Below are positions 17,974 through 28,664 of a stretch of 64,000 nucleotides of DNA, piece after piece. The stretch spans positions 1 to 64,000 of the forward strand of contig NZ_AEIZ01000015.1 of NCBI RefSeq assembly GCF_000165675.1. The letters are read 5' to 3'. The translations under genes and the position numbers were made by a program. Numbering within the stretch: the stretch's first letter is position 1; each line of letters starts with the position of its first letter. Under the pieces are notes generated by a model. That model was not told where the DNA came from, ran no database searches, and was given only the letters and a program-made list of their open reading frames with translations. Source of the stretch: Leuconostoc fallax KCTC 3537. GTDB lineage: Bacteria > Bacillota > Bacilli > Lactobacillales > Lactobacillaceae.

Positions 17974-18587
17974 ATGATTATCACAATATTAATATTTATA
18001 CTCGCCTATTTACTAGGATCATTAGTTCCTGGCGTGTGGATTGGTCAACTATTTTATCATGTTGATATCCGAAAAGTCGGTTCAGGTAATATTGGTACGA
18101 CAAACTCTTTTCGTGTTTTAGGTCCAAAAGCTGGAACATTAGTCTTACTACTTGATTTGCTAAAAGGAACTCTTGCTGGTATGTTGCCGATGATATTCGA
18201 CAGTCATATTAACGCAATGTTAGTTGGACTCGCAGCTATTATTGGTCACACCTACCCCATTTGGCTCAAATTTAAAGGCGGTAAGGCTGTTGCAACAAGT
18301 GCTGGTGTGTTATTAGCTTATAATCCAAGTTTCTTCTTACTTATTGTGTTGGTATTTGTGTTGACACTACTTATCAGTTCAATGGTATCCATGAGCGCTA
18401 TGGTAACTTTTACTTTTGCAACCCTTAGCTCTTTATATTATCATGATTGGATTTTAACAATTGTCGCTGTCAGCTTAACCATCTTCGTCTTTTATCGCCA
18501 TCGCACAAACATTGTGCGTATTAAAAACGGTACTGAAAGCACCGTCCCGTTTGGTTGGTACTATCAAAAGAAAAAAGCACTCATTAA
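17974..18587 (+). CDS. plsY: Acyl-phosphate:glycerol-3-phosphate acyltransferase PlsY (frameshifted at its 3' end)
   Basis: PlsY is a membrane enzyme that makes lysophosphatidic acid. Family motifs are GSGNIGTTNSFRVLG, LKGTLAG and FKGGKAVATSAGV, within about five membrane helices. As written, the frame runs on through the terminator into the next gene. Adding one base to the A run at 18571-18576 ends it at the TAA at 18585-18587 with QKKKSTH, giving the usual length of about 204 residues. A GAGGAG ribosome site precedes the ATG, and a TGGTAAAAT extended -10 lies upstream. Confidence 0.92.
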
Positions 18588-18598
18588 GAGTGCTTTTT
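18571..18598 (+). terminator. Bidirectional terminator shared by plsY and the ABC-F gene
   Basis: AGCACTC, a short loop and GAGTGCT with flanking A and T tracts. It contains the ends of both convergent coding regions. Confidence 0.8.
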
Positions 18599-20475
18599 AT
18601 GATTCAACAATTTCACTGAGATATTCCCAGCGGCCCATCTTTTCATCAAGTTGTTGTTCTAATAATTCTTTTTGCTTTTGAAGTTCACCTAATTTAACAT
18701 AATCGGTACCATTATGTGTCATGTCATCGCTTACTTGACTCATTTGTGATTCTAACTGTTCAATATCATCTTCAATCGTTGCCCATTCCTTCTTTTCGTT
18801 GTAAGTGAGCTTTTTTTCACTGGTGTTGTCGGCGTCTCATGATTGATCTTCTTAGGTATTTTCACCGATGGTTCGGACTGTGTTTCTGTTGTTAAATATT
18901 GACTAAATAAACCATCAAATCGTTCAATTTTTCCAGCACCCTTAAAGATAAACAGTTTATCAGCAACCTTGTCTAAGAAATAGCGATCATGGCTGACAGT
19001 AATGACAGCACCTGCAAAATGAGACAAGAAATCTTCTAGTACGGTTAAAGTACCAATATCTAAGTCATTCGTTGGCTCATCTAACAACAGAACATTAGGC
19101 TGTTGTAATAATAATTTAAGTAAATATAGTCGGCGTTTTTCGCCACCAGATAATTTACGAATCAGTGTCCCATGCATAAAGCTCGGGAACAAAAATTGTT
19201 CTAATAATTCTGAAACACTGACCCGATTACCTTCTTTATCAATGACTGATTCTGCCACATCACTCAAATAAGCAATAACGCGCTTATCATCAGGAATAGC
19301 TTCGGTCATTTGTGTATAATAAGCCATTTTGACCGTTTCACCAAGTTGAATTAACCCACTGGTCAAAGGTTGTTTACCTGCAATGGCATTTAAAAATGTT
19401 GATTTTCCTGCTCCGTTGGCACCGGTGATACCAATACGATCTCCAGCAGATACACGTAAGTCAAAACCATCCAAAATGATTTTATCATTAAATTGGAGTT
19501 TGGCATCCTCGATGACCACAACCTTTTTGCCCAATCTTTGCTGGCCAAGATTAACCTGGACATCTTCGTCGACAGCAACAGGGCCCATTTCATTTTCTAG
19601 CTGTGCAAACGCATTTTCACGTCCCTTTTGTTTCGTCGTTCGTGCCCGTGCAGATTTACGCATCCATTGCAATTCTTTTTTATACAATTGCTGTTTCTTA
19701 TGATCGGCCACCTTTTCTTGTTCGACACGTTCTGCCTTACCGACAACATAATCTTGGTAGTTCCCTTTATACACGTATAATTTGCCAAAAGACAATTCAA
19801 AAATACGTGTTGTCACCGCATCTAAGAAATAACGATCATGAGTGACGGTTAATACCGCGCCTTTATAGTTAGCTAAGTACTTTTCCAGCCACGCAATAGA
19901 ATCAAAATCAAGATGATTCGTTGGCTCATCTAAAATCAACAAATCAGGTTCTTGAATCAAAATTTGAGCTAAGCCAACACGCTTTTTTGGCCACCAGACA
20001 ACTCACTAATACGATGCTGTAAGTCCGGCATATGTAGTTGCGTTAAAATCGTTTTTATTTTAGCTTCAGTCGTCCATGCATCCTCTTGCTCCATTGCAGC
20101 TTGTGCTTTTTCAAACTGATTCGCAATACTATCATCGTTGGGTTGCTCGCTAAACCGTTGTAAGGCAAAAGTATAATCTCGAATCACTTTAAAGACTGGC
20201 TGGTCGCCTGAAAGAATGGCATCCATAACTACTGCATCTGGATCTAAATCAGGCAACTGCTTCAGATAGCCAATCCGATAGTCATTTTGTGTGAGAATAT
20301 CTCCGGAATCGGCCTTAGTAACACCCGCAATTGCATTAAGTAGCGATGTTTTACCACTACCATTAACACCAATCAGTCCAATATGATCACCCTCAGTGAT
20401 CAAGAAAGAAATATGGTCAAAAAGGACTTTCTCGCCATATGTACTTGTTAAATTATCTACTCTAAATTGTTTCAT
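18597..20475 (-). CDS. ABC-F family ATPase, Uup-like (two frameshifts in this sequence)
   Basis: This soluble protein of about 625 residues has two ABC ATPase domains. Domain 1 has GVNGSGKTS, LSGGQ and LLILDEPTNHLD; domain 2 has GANGAGKST, LSGGEKRRL and LLLDEPTNDLD. Between them lies the charged inter-domain linker of ABC-F proteins. A C-terminal coiled coil resembles Uup. The frame breaks at 19983-19988, just after the first LSGGQK, and at 18811-18817 before the coiled coil. One added base at each restores SGGQKKRVGLAQIL and the ending WEYLSEIVES. ABC-F proteins act on ribosomes; Uup is also linked to DNA-repair phenotypes. Confidence 0.85.
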
Positions 20476-20559
20476 AATAGTATTATACCCACATCTTATC
20501 TTTTTAGATTGGCAATTTTGTGTTATATTAATTTAAATACTTTTGTGTAGGAGAACACC

Positions 20560-21504
20560 ATGACACTATCTGCCCAAATCCGCGATCACCACTTTGATCA
20601 CATCCTTTTAAATGCTGCTGGCGTTATGTGCCAAACAACTGAAGAGTTGGACCAAATTATAGAGACTAGCAACACTGGCGCTGTTGTCACAAAATCTGCG
20701 ACAACAGCTCCTCGTCCAGGTAACCCTAAACCACGTTACCATGAAATGCAAGACAATCTTGGTACGATTAATTCAATGGGATTACCCAATGAAGGCTTTG
20801 ATTACTATCTAGACTATGTTCTAGACAAACAAAACACAACATCAAAATCTATTTTCTTCTCAATCGCTGGACTCACTAAACAAGAAAACATTGATATGTT
20901 GCATCGTTTACAAGATAGCAACTTCAATGGCCTTGTTGAATTGAACTTATCTTGCCCAAATGTTCCCGGTAAGCCACAGACAGCCTATGACTTTGAAGCA
21001 ACACAAGCTATTCTTGAAGAAGCATTCGCATTCTTTACAGGCGATCTTGGTGTGAAGTTACCACCTTACTTTGATATTGTTCACTTTAACCAAATTGCGG
21101 AAGTTCTTAATCAGTTCCCACTAGCATTTGTTAACACCATCAATTCAATTGGTAATGGCCTAGTCATTGATCCAGAAACTGATACTGTTGTTATCAAACC
21201 TAAAGGCGGCTTTGGCGGGTTAGGTGGCACAATTGTTAAAGCAACTGCGCTGGCTAACGTTCGTGCTCTCCGTCAACGTCTTAACAGTTCAATCAAAGTT
21301 ATTGGTACTGGTGGTGTCACGAGTGGTCGCGATGTTTATGATCTCATCTTATGTGGTGCTGATCTCATCGAGATTGGTTCACAGTTAGCAATTGAAGGTA
21401 CCCCTGTATTTGACAGAGTGACTGATGAATTGACTGCTATTTTAAAAGCTAAAGGTTATGATAACCTCAACCAAGTACGCGGACAACTGCAAATCATAGA
21501 ATAA
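20560..21504 (+). CDS. pyrD: Dihydroorotate dehydrogenase, class 1A
   Basis: This 314-residue FMN enzyme oxidises dihydroorotate to orotate with fumarate as acceptor. The class 1A signature is NSMGLPNEGFDYYLDY with the active-site cysteine loop LNLSCPNVPGKPQ, and the FMN phosphate site is IGTGGVTSGRDVYD. It stands alone, not in a pyr operon. A TGTTATATT extended -10 and a GTAGGAG ribosome site precede it. Its presence makes the degenerate carbamoyl-phosphate synthetase genes at 40.6-44.2 kb more puzzling. Confidence 0.94.
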   Translation: MTLSAQIRDHHFDHILLNAAGVMCQTTEELDQIIETSNTGAVVTKSATTAPRPGNPKPRYHEMQDNLGTINSMGLPNEGFDYYLDYVLDKQNTTSKSIFFSIAGLTKQENIDMLHRLQDSNFNGLVELNLSCPNVPGKPQTAYDFEATQAILEEAFAFFTGDLGVKLPPYFDIVHFNQIAEVLNQFPLAFVNTINSIGNGLVIDPETDTVVIKPKGGFGGLGGTIVKATALANVRALRQRLNSSIKVIGTGGVTSGRDVYDLILCGADLIEIGSQLAIEGTPVFDRVTDELTAILKAKGYDNLNQVRGQLQIIE

Positions 21505-21538
21505 AAAACGTGCAAATAATATTTGCACGTTTTTTATT
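21503..21538 (+). terminator. Bidirectional terminator between pyrD and tex
   Basis: AAAAAACGTGCAAATA and TATTTGCACGTTTTTT form a nearly perfect inverted repeat that also includes both stop codons. Confidence 0.88.
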
Positions 21539-23717
21539 CACTCAAAGAGTTAATACCAATCATGCTTAAGCCGATGCGATGACGCTTTTCATCAACACTT
21601 TCAATCCAAACATCCACAATATCACCAACGGCAACAACTTCCGAAGGATGCGTTACACGTTTTTGTGCTAACTTTGAAATGTGTACCAAGCCATCTTGCT
21701 TAACCCCCAAATCAACAAAGGCGCCAAAGTCGACAACATTCCGTACTGTTCCCTGCATTTTCATGCCAACTTTTAAATCTTCAATACGCAATACATCGGC
21801 GCGTAATAGCGCCCCTGTCATTTCCGAACGACCATCACGACCAGGACGGCGCAAAGAAGTAATAATATCTCGTAACGTTTCACGGCCCACATTAAGCGTT
21901 TTAGCCATCATTTCGTTGTCTAAAGCCGTTAATGCACTATCTGTTGCATGTCCCTTTACTCTTTCTAATAATTGTTGCGCAATATGATAGCTTTCAGGAT
22001 GAATATCAGTATTATCTAATTGATTTTTACCATCCACAATTCTCAAGAATCCAGCAGACTGCTCATAAGACTTTGCACCTAATCTTGGCACTAATTTAAG
22101 CTGTGCTCGCGAATCAAATGTCCCCTGTGTATTACGATAATTAACAATATTTTGTGCAAGCGTCTTATTAAGTCCTGCAATGTGTGTCAGTAATTGGGGA
22201 CTAGCAGTATTAAGATTAACACCAATTTGGTTAACAGCAGTTTCAATAACAACATCAACTTGTTCATCTAAAGCTTTAACGTTCAAATCATGTTGGTATT
22301 GTCCCACGCCAACAGATTTAGAATCAATTTTGATTAATTCCGCAAGTGGATCTTGAATACGCCGACCAATTGATATAGCACTCCGTTCTTCTACGTGCAA
22401 ATTAGGAAATTCTTCCCTCGCCTCTTTCGAAGCAGAATAAACGGAAGCACCTGCTTCATTAACAATAGCATATTGCACATGGTCGGGCTTATGCATTGCC
22501 ACAAATTCCTCTGATTCGCGTGACGCAGTCCCATTACCAATCGCAACTAATTGGACACCATACTGTGTAATCAATTGTTGAAATAATGTCACAGCTTCTT
22601 GACGCTGTTGCTTGTTAGCAGGCTTATGCGGATAAATCACCTGACTACATAAAAATTTACCGTTTTCATCAATAATCGCTAACTTTGACCCCGTTCGATA
22701 CCCTGGATCAAATCCCATCACGATTTTATTTTTCAGCGGTCGTTGCATCAGTAAATGATATAAATTGTCACCAAATACTTTAATCGCCTCTTCTTGTGCT
22801 AGTTGTGTCAGTTCTTGACGTATTTCTCTTGTTACAGCGGGTAAAATAAAACGTTTATACGCATCCTCAATAGCCGCTATTACCAAATCAGCAGCATATC
22901 CAGTTACTGATTTGATCAGTTGCGTTTTCATAAAGAAAAATGCGCGTTCGTCGGAAAACGTGACTTTAACAGATAAAATACCAGTCTTTTCGCCACGATC
23001 GATGGCTAAGATACGGTAACCATTTTGTTTCAAATGTGGTACCGTTTCCGAAAAATCATAATATTGTTGATAAATTTGTTGTTCATCTTTTTCTGCTGCA
23101 CCGCGTTTTAATGTTGTTGAAACAACACCATCACGTACCAAACGTGCTCTCAACCATTGTCGGAATAATGCTTGTTGCCCAATCTGCTCTGATAATATTT
23201 CATGAACACCGTCATAGATAGATTCTGATGTTGGTAGTGCTTCACTGATATAATCATTCACTTGTGCATTAATCTGACTTCGTGTAGCTGATAAATGTGT
23301 TAAAAGCCAATCTACAAGTGGTTGTAAGCCATTTTCCCTAGCAATCATCGCCTTGGTACGTCGTTTTTGCTTATAAGGTAAATAAATGTCTTCAATATCT
23401 TGAAGACTAGTTGCGTTCAATATCGCACTGTTCAGCTGCTTAGTTAATTGACCTTGATCGGCAATTAACTTCAACACAGCATTTTGACGTTGCGATAATT
23501 CACTCACCTTTTTAGCTACTTGTTGTATATCACGAATCTGGACTTCATCTAGATTACCTGTCATTTCTTTACGATATCTAGCAATAAAAGGTACAGTGCT
23601 ACCTTCCTCTAATAATGTCAGAGTACTAGCAATTTGTTTTTTGGCAAGCGATGTCATATGCTGACTGACGACTTCAACAATTTTATCCTGTGTTGTTTCA
23701 ACTAAATGCGGTGTCAT
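21534..23717 (-). CDS. tex: Tex-like RNA-binding protein
   Basis: This 727-residue protein has the Tex layout: N-terminal helical FIARYRKEMTGNLDEVQIR, a YqgF/RNase H-like domain (IVMGFDPGYRTGSKLAIID), helix-hairpin-helix segments (LNTASPQLLTHIAGL), and a C-terminal S1 domain (VGMKMQGTVRNVVDFGAFVD). Tex proteins are transcription-associated nucleic-acid binders. The C-terminal S1 core looks intact. Confidence 0.93.
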   Translation of the reverse strand: MTPHLVETTQDKIVEVVSQHMTSLAKKQIASTLTLLEEGSTVPFIARYRKEMTGNLDEVQIRDIQQVAKKVSELSQRQNAVLKLIADQGQLTKQLNSAILNATSLQDIEDIYLPYKQKRRTKAMIARENGLQPLVDWLLTHLSATRSQINAQVNDYISEALPTSESIYDGVHEILSEQIGQQALFRQWLRARLVRDGVVSTTLKRGAAEKDEQQIYQQYYDFSETVPHLKQNGYRILAIDRGEKTGILSVKVTFSDERAFFFMKTQLIKSVTGYAADLVIAAIEDAYKRFILPAVTREIRQELTQLAQEEAIKVFGDNLYHLLMQRPLKNKIVMGFDPGYRTGSKLAIIDENGKFLCSQVIYPHKPANKQQRQEAVTLFQQLITQYGVQLVAIGNGTASRESEEFVAMHKPDHVQYAIVNEAGASVYSASKEAREEFPNLHVEERSAISIGRRIQDPLAELIKIDSKSVGVGQYQHDLNVKALDEQVDVVIETAVNQIGVNLNTASPQLLTHIAGLNKTLAQNIVNYRNTQGTFDSRAQLKLVPRLGAKSYEQSAGFLRIVDGKNQLDNTDIHPESYHIAQQLLERVKGHATDSALTALDNEMMAKTLNVGRETLRDIITSLRRPGRDGRSEMTGALLRADVLRIEDLKVGMKMQGTVRNVVDFGAFVDLGVKQDGLVHISKLAQKRVTHPSEVVAVGDIVDVWIESVDEKRHRIGLSMIGINSLSE

Positions 23718-23754
23718 ATTCAGTGGTCACTCTACTTTCTATTTGTCATTCATC

Positions 23755-24729
23755 CTAAAATGTTTGTAAATATTTTCTAAGACGTTCATCAATTAAATGA
23801 TTATCTAGACCAATTAATAGCTTAAGTCGTGCTTTTTGTCCATTGATGCTTGTCGCAAATATAGCACCTGCACGTTCCAGCTGCACGCCACCACCCAAAT
23901 AATCATACACAGGTTCTGCCACACCATTGAAACTTCTAGATACAATCACAACCGGAATATGGCGCGATAAAAGATAACTCACACCTGTAGCAGCTTCACG
24001 TGATAAATTACCCGCACCCAACGCTTCAATAATAATACCGTCAATGTTCGTCGCAGCCAATAACTCCAATAATTGTCCATCCATCCCGGCATAGGCTTTT
24101 AGCACCGGAATATTACGATTCACATTATGAATAGGCAAGACATGTCGTTTAGGTAAATTATATAGGTAGATAATTTGACGTTTTGTCAAAATCCCCATCA
24201 CACCACTAATTGGTGACCCAAATGTTGCAATATTTGTTGTATGTGTTTTAGTCACAAAACGTGCTGCATGAATCTCGTCATTTAGTACAACTAATACACC
24301 ACGTCCACTTGATTGTTCATCCGAAGCAACACGGATTGCCGATTCATAATTATAAAGACCATCTGATCCTAACTCATTAGCTGAACGCATGGCACCTGTT
24401 AGAACAATTGGTAATTCAATATCCAACGTACTATCTAAGAAAAAAGCTGTTTCTTCTAAAGTATCCGTTCCATGGGTCACAACAATTCCCGCAAAGCCTT
24501 CACTGTTAGCTTTCAACAGACGCTGATATAATACCAACATATGCTTAGGACCAATATGCTCACTTGGTAAATTAAAAATATTTTCCACTTGTAATGTGAC
24601 ATTTTGCGGTATTTTAATGATGGCTTGAATGAGTGGATTTTCTTCACTTGTTTCAACATCCCCATCGCCATCTTGATGCATCGCAATCGTACCACCCGTA
24701 TGTAAAACCAAAATTTTCTTATTAGCCAT
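23755..24729 (-). CDS. ansA: L-asparaginase, type I-like
   Basis: This 324-residue asparaginase has the two catalytic Thr motifs HTGGTIAM near residue 12 and VVTHGTDTLEETA near residue 85. The GAMRSANELGSDG segment is also typical. No signal peptide is present, which fits the cytoplasmic type. It converts asparagine to aspartate and ammonia. It overlaps the 3' end of recO by eight bases. Confidence 0.9.
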   Translation of the reverse strand: MANKKILVLHTGGTIAMHQDGDGDVETSEENPLIQAIIKIPQNVTLQVENIFNLPSEHIGPKHMLVLYQRLLKANSEGFAGIVVTHGTDTLEETAFFLDSTLDIELPIVLTGAMRSANELGSDGLYNYESAIRVASDEQSSGRGVLVVLNDEIHAARFVTKTHTTNIATFGSPISGVMGILTKRQIIYLYNLPKRHVLPIHNVNRNIPVLKAYAGMDGQLLELLAATNIDGIIIEALGAGNLSREAATGVSYLLSRHIPVVIVSRSFNGVAEPVYDYLGGGVQLERAGAIFATSINGQKARLKLLIGLDNHLIDERLRKYLQTF

Positions 24730-25519
24730 AATTAATTATCCGTTCTTCGAAGTTTTTTAATTGATTTGTCCAAGAATGCATTTGCTCAATGAATCTTTTT
24801 GCACGTGGTTTGAAGCCAACTTGTCGATCATATATATAATCAATCACTTGTTGTAAGCCACGTTTGGTAATGTTGGACACTTTAATATGTCCAACTTGTG
24901 CTAAATTAATCGTGCTAAATTGACGCAAATAAAAAATGGTTTTGGCATCAACGTGCAACCGATGTTCGTCTAAGCCAAAATGATTTTCACTGATAATACC
25001 ATTATACTTTTCTGAGTAGTCAAAAATACCAACTTGATTACCATCAATTGGATCTGCACGCCAGTTAGGTGCTACACCTAGTGGCACTAATAACTGTACT
25101 TCAAATATATTCGTGATAATTTGTGGATCAGCACCGTTATTGATTTTATCCAATGCGATGACGAATTGTTGATACCAATGTGTTATCGGCTCTCCATCCT
25201 CAAAAGCCGCATCCAACAAACTAGCGATTACAGCGACATAGGCATTAGCCTCAATATCTTTTATCAATCGCGTATATTGCTTGGTATCTTGCACATCATT
25301 AATATAACCTAAAGACCCATTTTGCTTAGGTAGTGCACCTTCAAATAATGATAATGTATATGTTTGTACACCAGCAGATAATTTTGATTTTTGTTTTTTA
25401 GCACCACGAGCCAAAAAAGTTCGCAAGCCTTCCGTTTCCGTTAGCACACGAACTAATAAATCATTATCTTTATATTGCCTTGTATAAAGCACAATGCCAT
25501 GAAATGATGTCATCTTCAA
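24722..25519 (-). CDS. recO: DNA repair protein RecO
   Basis: This 265-residue recombination mediator has an N-terminal OB fold (GIVLYTRQYKDNDLLVRVLT, TFLARGAKKQKSKLSAG) and a helical C-terminal part. It helps load RecA on SSB-coated DNA. The C-terminal zinc-binding cysteines of some RecO proteins are absent. It sits downstream of era, the usual order in Firmicutes (ybeY-dgkA-era-recO). Confidence 0.9.
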   Translation of the reverse strand: MKMTSFHGIVLYTRQYKDNDLLVRVLTETEGLRTFLARGAKKQKSKLSAGVQTYTLSLFEGALPKQNGSLGYINDVQDTKQYTRLIKDIEANAYVAVIASLLDAAFEDGEPITHWYQQFVIALDKINNGADPQIITNIFEVQLLVPLGVAPNWRADPIDGNQVGIFDYSEKYNGIISENHFGLDEHRLHVDAKTIFYLRQFSTINLAQVGHIKVSNITKRGLQQVIDYIYDRQVGFKPRAKRFIEQMHSWTNQLKNFEERIINYG

Positions 25520-25568
25520 CTACACACTCTTCTAGGATTTATCCACCATATCTAAGCACCAAACCAGT

Positions 25569-26479
25569 TTAATAATCTTGTTCCTTATAACCCAGTGTTT
25601 GTAGTGCTTGTGGACGATCACGCCAACGCGGTTCAACTTTAACCCATGTTTCCAAGAATACCTTATCACCCAAAAGGCGTTCGATATCTTGACGTGCACG
25701 TGTTCCAATCTGCTTAATCATCTTACCTTGCTTACCAATGATGATATTTTTTGTGTTGGTCGTTCTACAATGATAGATGCTTGCACATGAATCTTTTCTT
25801 CATTTTCACGTGCAATTTTGTCAATGACCACCGCAACTGAATGTGGTACTTCTTGACGTGTTAACTGTAGCACTTTTTCTCTAATCAATTCGCCAATAAC
25901 AAAACGTTCCGGATGATCTGTCAATTGATCAGCATCAAAATACTGTGGCCCCTCATCCAATATGCTAATAATATTTTCTAATAATTGGGGTACATTATCA
26001 CCTTCAGTAGCAGAAATTGGATAAACTTCTTGCCATTCAGGCGCTTCGACTTGATAGCTTGCAATAATGTCTAGTAAGGTTTGTGGATCAACCAAGTCAA
26101 CTTTATTAATAAGCAAATAAATTGGTGTTGCTTTAATTTCTTTAAGTCGTTCAATAATAAAATCGTCACCACGACCTCTTGGCATACTAGCATCCACTAC
26201 AAACCAAATGGCATCTGCTTCATGCAATGAAGAAAAGGCAGACTTAACCATAAAATCACCTAATGAATTTTGAGGCTTGTGGACACCTGGTGTATCAATA
26301 AAAACGACCTGTGCGTCATCTGTTGTATAAATACCTTGGATTTTATTACGCGTTGTTTGTGCCTTATCAGACATAATTGCAATTTTTTCACCAACAATTC
26401 GATTTAAAAGTGTTGATTTACCAACGTTAGGTCGTCCAATAATGGCTACGAAACCTGATTTAAAAACTTTTTCTGTCAT
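25569..26479 (-). CDS. era: GTPase Era (frameshifted in this sequence)
   Basis: Era is a GTPase needed for 30S ribosome assembly. G1 [10 protein letters not shown]3 DTPGVH and G4 NKVD are visible, followed by a C-terminal KH RNA-binding domain. The KH domain is cut by a break in the T run at 25747-25752. One added base gives [20 protein letters not shown] and a natural end at [10 protein letters not shown], about 303 residues. Essential in most bacteria, so miscalling is likely. Confidence 0.93.
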
Positions 26480-26531
26480 ATTTTAAGTGCAACACTTTGT
26501 TGCATTTCCTTTCAATTGCTCACAACGTCTA

Positions 26532-26984
26532 TTAATGATGGAAGAAATTGGTAACAATACCGAATTGTCGCCATATATAGGGTTGAAAGATAATAGCTAA
26601 AATAATAAATTCAAAAATAGCTGCGACTAATACACCACCGGATGCCACATCCTTCGCAAGACCTGCAAGTGGATGATAAGTTTTGTTAACAACCAAATCT
26701 ACGAGTGCTTCAATAATTGTATTTAAAAATTCACTGGAAATAACAGTAAATACAGCAACAGCTACCCACAACCAGTCAGAACGTGCCAAATCATAATATA
26801 AACCTGCTAATAGAATACAAAATCCTAGCACAATATGGATACGCATATTACGCTCGCGAACCAATATCATCCATATTCCACGTAATGAATTTTTCAAAGC
26901 ACGGAAAAAATTGCTATTACGTTCTATTTTCTTATTATAGTCTTTCGGCGCATTTTCTAATTTGTATTTATCTTTCGAGGCCAT
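26532..26984 (-). CDS. dgkA: Undecaprenol/diacylglycerol kinase family protein
   Basis: This membrane kinase of about 150 residues has three hydrophobic segments and the family motif SSEFLNTIIEALVDLV. In Gram-positives this family mainly phosphorylates undecaprenol for wall lipid recycling. An N-terminal basic tail (KDYNKKIERNSNFF) precedes the first helix. It starts inside the end of ybeY; the ATG at 26984 has slightly better spacing than the one at 26990. Confidence 0.9.
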   Translation of the reverse strand: MASKDKYKLENAPKDYNKKIERNSNFFRALKNSLRGIWMILVRERNMRIHIVLGFCILLAGLYYDLARSDWLWVAVAVFTVISSEFLNTIIEALVDLVVNKTYHPLAGLAKDVASGGVLVAAIFEFIILAIIFQPYIWRQFGIVTNFFHH

Positions 26985-27450
26985 AATCATCTAAAATCTT
27001 TCGCTGTAATTCAAACATTTCTTTTTCCTGTGGGCCTTCATCCATATGGTCATAACCATTTAAATGTAAGAAACCATGGACCACTAGAAAACCGAGTTCT
27101 CTTTCAAAACTATGGCCTAGATAGTCAGCTTGAGTATCAACAATATCAATCGATACTAGTATGTCCCCAATATTTTTAGCTAATGTTTCTGCCATTTCTT
27201 CATCAGGTAACACTGGTAAGTCATCGCCATCTTCCTCAATAGCAAAACTAATGACATCTGTTGGCTTGTCAACACCACGATATTGTTTATTATATTCATG
27301 AATTGCATCATTATTCATGAATGTTACTGACATTTCTGTGTCTTCCGGCAACTTCAGATAATGTCCTGCGTAGTTTAAAACCGAACGGACTAAATCTTGA
27401 TGATATGGACTAACACCATCTTTAGTTTGATCAATAATTGCGAGATCCAT
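26968..27450 (-). CDS. ybeY: Endoribonuclease YbeY (rRNA maturation factor)
   Basis: This 160-residue metalloprotein has the zinc-binding signature HGFLHLNGYDH near the C-terminus and DVISFAIEED upstream. It takes part in 16S rRNA maturation and ribosome quality control. It lies between phoH, which overlaps it, and dgkA, as in most Firmicutes. Confidence 0.93.
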   Translation of the reverse strand: MDLAIIDQTKDGVSPYHQDLVRSVLNYAGHYLKLPEDTEMSVTFMNNDAIHEYNKQYRGVDKPTDVISFAIEEDGDDLPVLPDEEMAETLAKNIGDILVSIDIVDTQADYLGHSFERELGFLVVHGFLHLNGYDHMDEGPQEKEMFELQRKILDDYGLER

Positions 27451-28450
27451 TATCAGTTTGCTCCTTTTTCAAATCTTTAATACGTTGATCAGCTGCTTCA
27501 TAAGCATTCACAATCAAACCAACAACAGGATGACGCACAACGTCTGCACTTGTGAAATTAATAAATGAAATACGATTAATATCTTTTAATATGCGTTGCG
27601 CACTAATGAGACCAGATTTTGCGCCTTTTGGTAAGTCAATTTGTGAAATATCTCCATTAACCACCATCTTTGAACTAAAACCTAATCGTGTTAAGAACAT
27701 CTTCATCTGCTGATTCGTTGTATTCTGCGCTTCATCCAAAATGATAAATGCATCGTCCAATGTACGGCCACGCATATAAGCCAACGGCGCGATTTCAATC
27801 ACTTCGCGATCCATTAATCGCTGCGTTTGCTCAGCACCAATTAAGGTGTTCATAGCATCGTAAATAGGACGTAAGTATGGATCTACCTTCTCTTTTAAAT
27901 CACCAGGTAAGAATCCTAATGATTCTCCCGCCTCAACAGCTGGACGTGTAATAATAATTCGCTCTACTTCACCACGTTTAAGTGCGGAAATAGCCATTGC
28001 AACTGCCAGGAAAGTTTTTCCGGTCCCAGCAGGTCCAATACCAAAAGTCACATCACTTTTACGAATGGATTGGACATACTGCCGTTGTCCAAAATTCTTC
28101 ACACGTACCGCTCGGCCTTTGTTATCACGAATCAATGTTTCTGAATATAAATCACCGAAATACTCTAGTGTACCACGCTTTCCCATGGTAATAGCACTCA
28201 CAACATCTGTAGCTGAAAGTGTAATTTGATGTTGAATAAGGCTCGCTAACGCTTCGATAATTTGTAAAGTTAATTGTGCCGCATCTTCATCACCAGATAT
28301 TGTTAATTGATCACCACGTGCATGAAGGCGTACATCTAACCCTTCTTCAAGAAGACGAAGGAAGCTATCGTTAGCACCCGCTAGCCCACTTTGCTGTTCA
28401 CTATTCTTGAAATGATAAGTCACTTGAATTTGTGCAGTCAAAAAGTTCAA
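27431..28450 (-). CDS. phoH: PhoH-like ATPase
   Basis: This 339-residue PhoH-family ATPase has Walker A GPAGTGKTFLAVAMA, Walker B AFIILDEAQN and an N-terminal KH-like extension. The protein is usually encoded before ybeY and is linked to RNA metabolism. A TTTGAAC-type ribosome region precedes its ATG. Confidence 0.9.
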   Translation of the reverse strand: MNFLTAQIQVTYHFKNSEQQSGLAGANDSFLRLLEEGLDVRLHARGDQLTISGDEDAAQLTLQIIEALASLIQHQITLSATDVVSAITMGKRGTLEYFGDLYSETLIRDNKGRAVRVKNFGQRQYVQSIRKSDVTFGIGPAGTGKTFLAVAMAISALKRGEVERIIITRPAVEAGESLGFLPGDLKEKVDPYLRPIYDAMNTLIGAEQTQRLMDREVIEIAPLAYMRGRTLDDAFIILDEAQNTTNQQMKMFLTRLGFSSKMVVNGDISQIDLPKGAKSGLISAQRILKDINRISFINFTSADVVRHPVVGLIVNAYEAADQRIKDLKKEQTDNGSRNY

Positions 28451-28591
28451 ACCTCTTTTGCATTTGTTTTTCCTTTTAATTTTAGCACAGTAAACTGCTT
28501 AAGACTAGCATTCTAACGCGATTACAAGATATGCACAAGACAATTATAAAGACGCCCTTGATATACAATTGCCAACAGCAAAATTTAGGCA

Positions 28592-28631
28592 AAAATAAAA
28601 ACCAGAATAGCTTTTGTCATTCTCGCTTTTT
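28592..28631 (-). terminator. Terminator after the 28.7-29.0 kb membrane gene
   Basis: AAAAAGCGAGAAT and ATTCTGGTTTTT flank a loop of about 10 bases on the minus strand, 35 bases past the stop. The rest of 28451-28664 is AT-rich and I see nothing else in it. Confidence 0.6.
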
Positions 28632-28664
28632 ATTTTATTCTAAATTCAACGTCAGTACGTCAAT

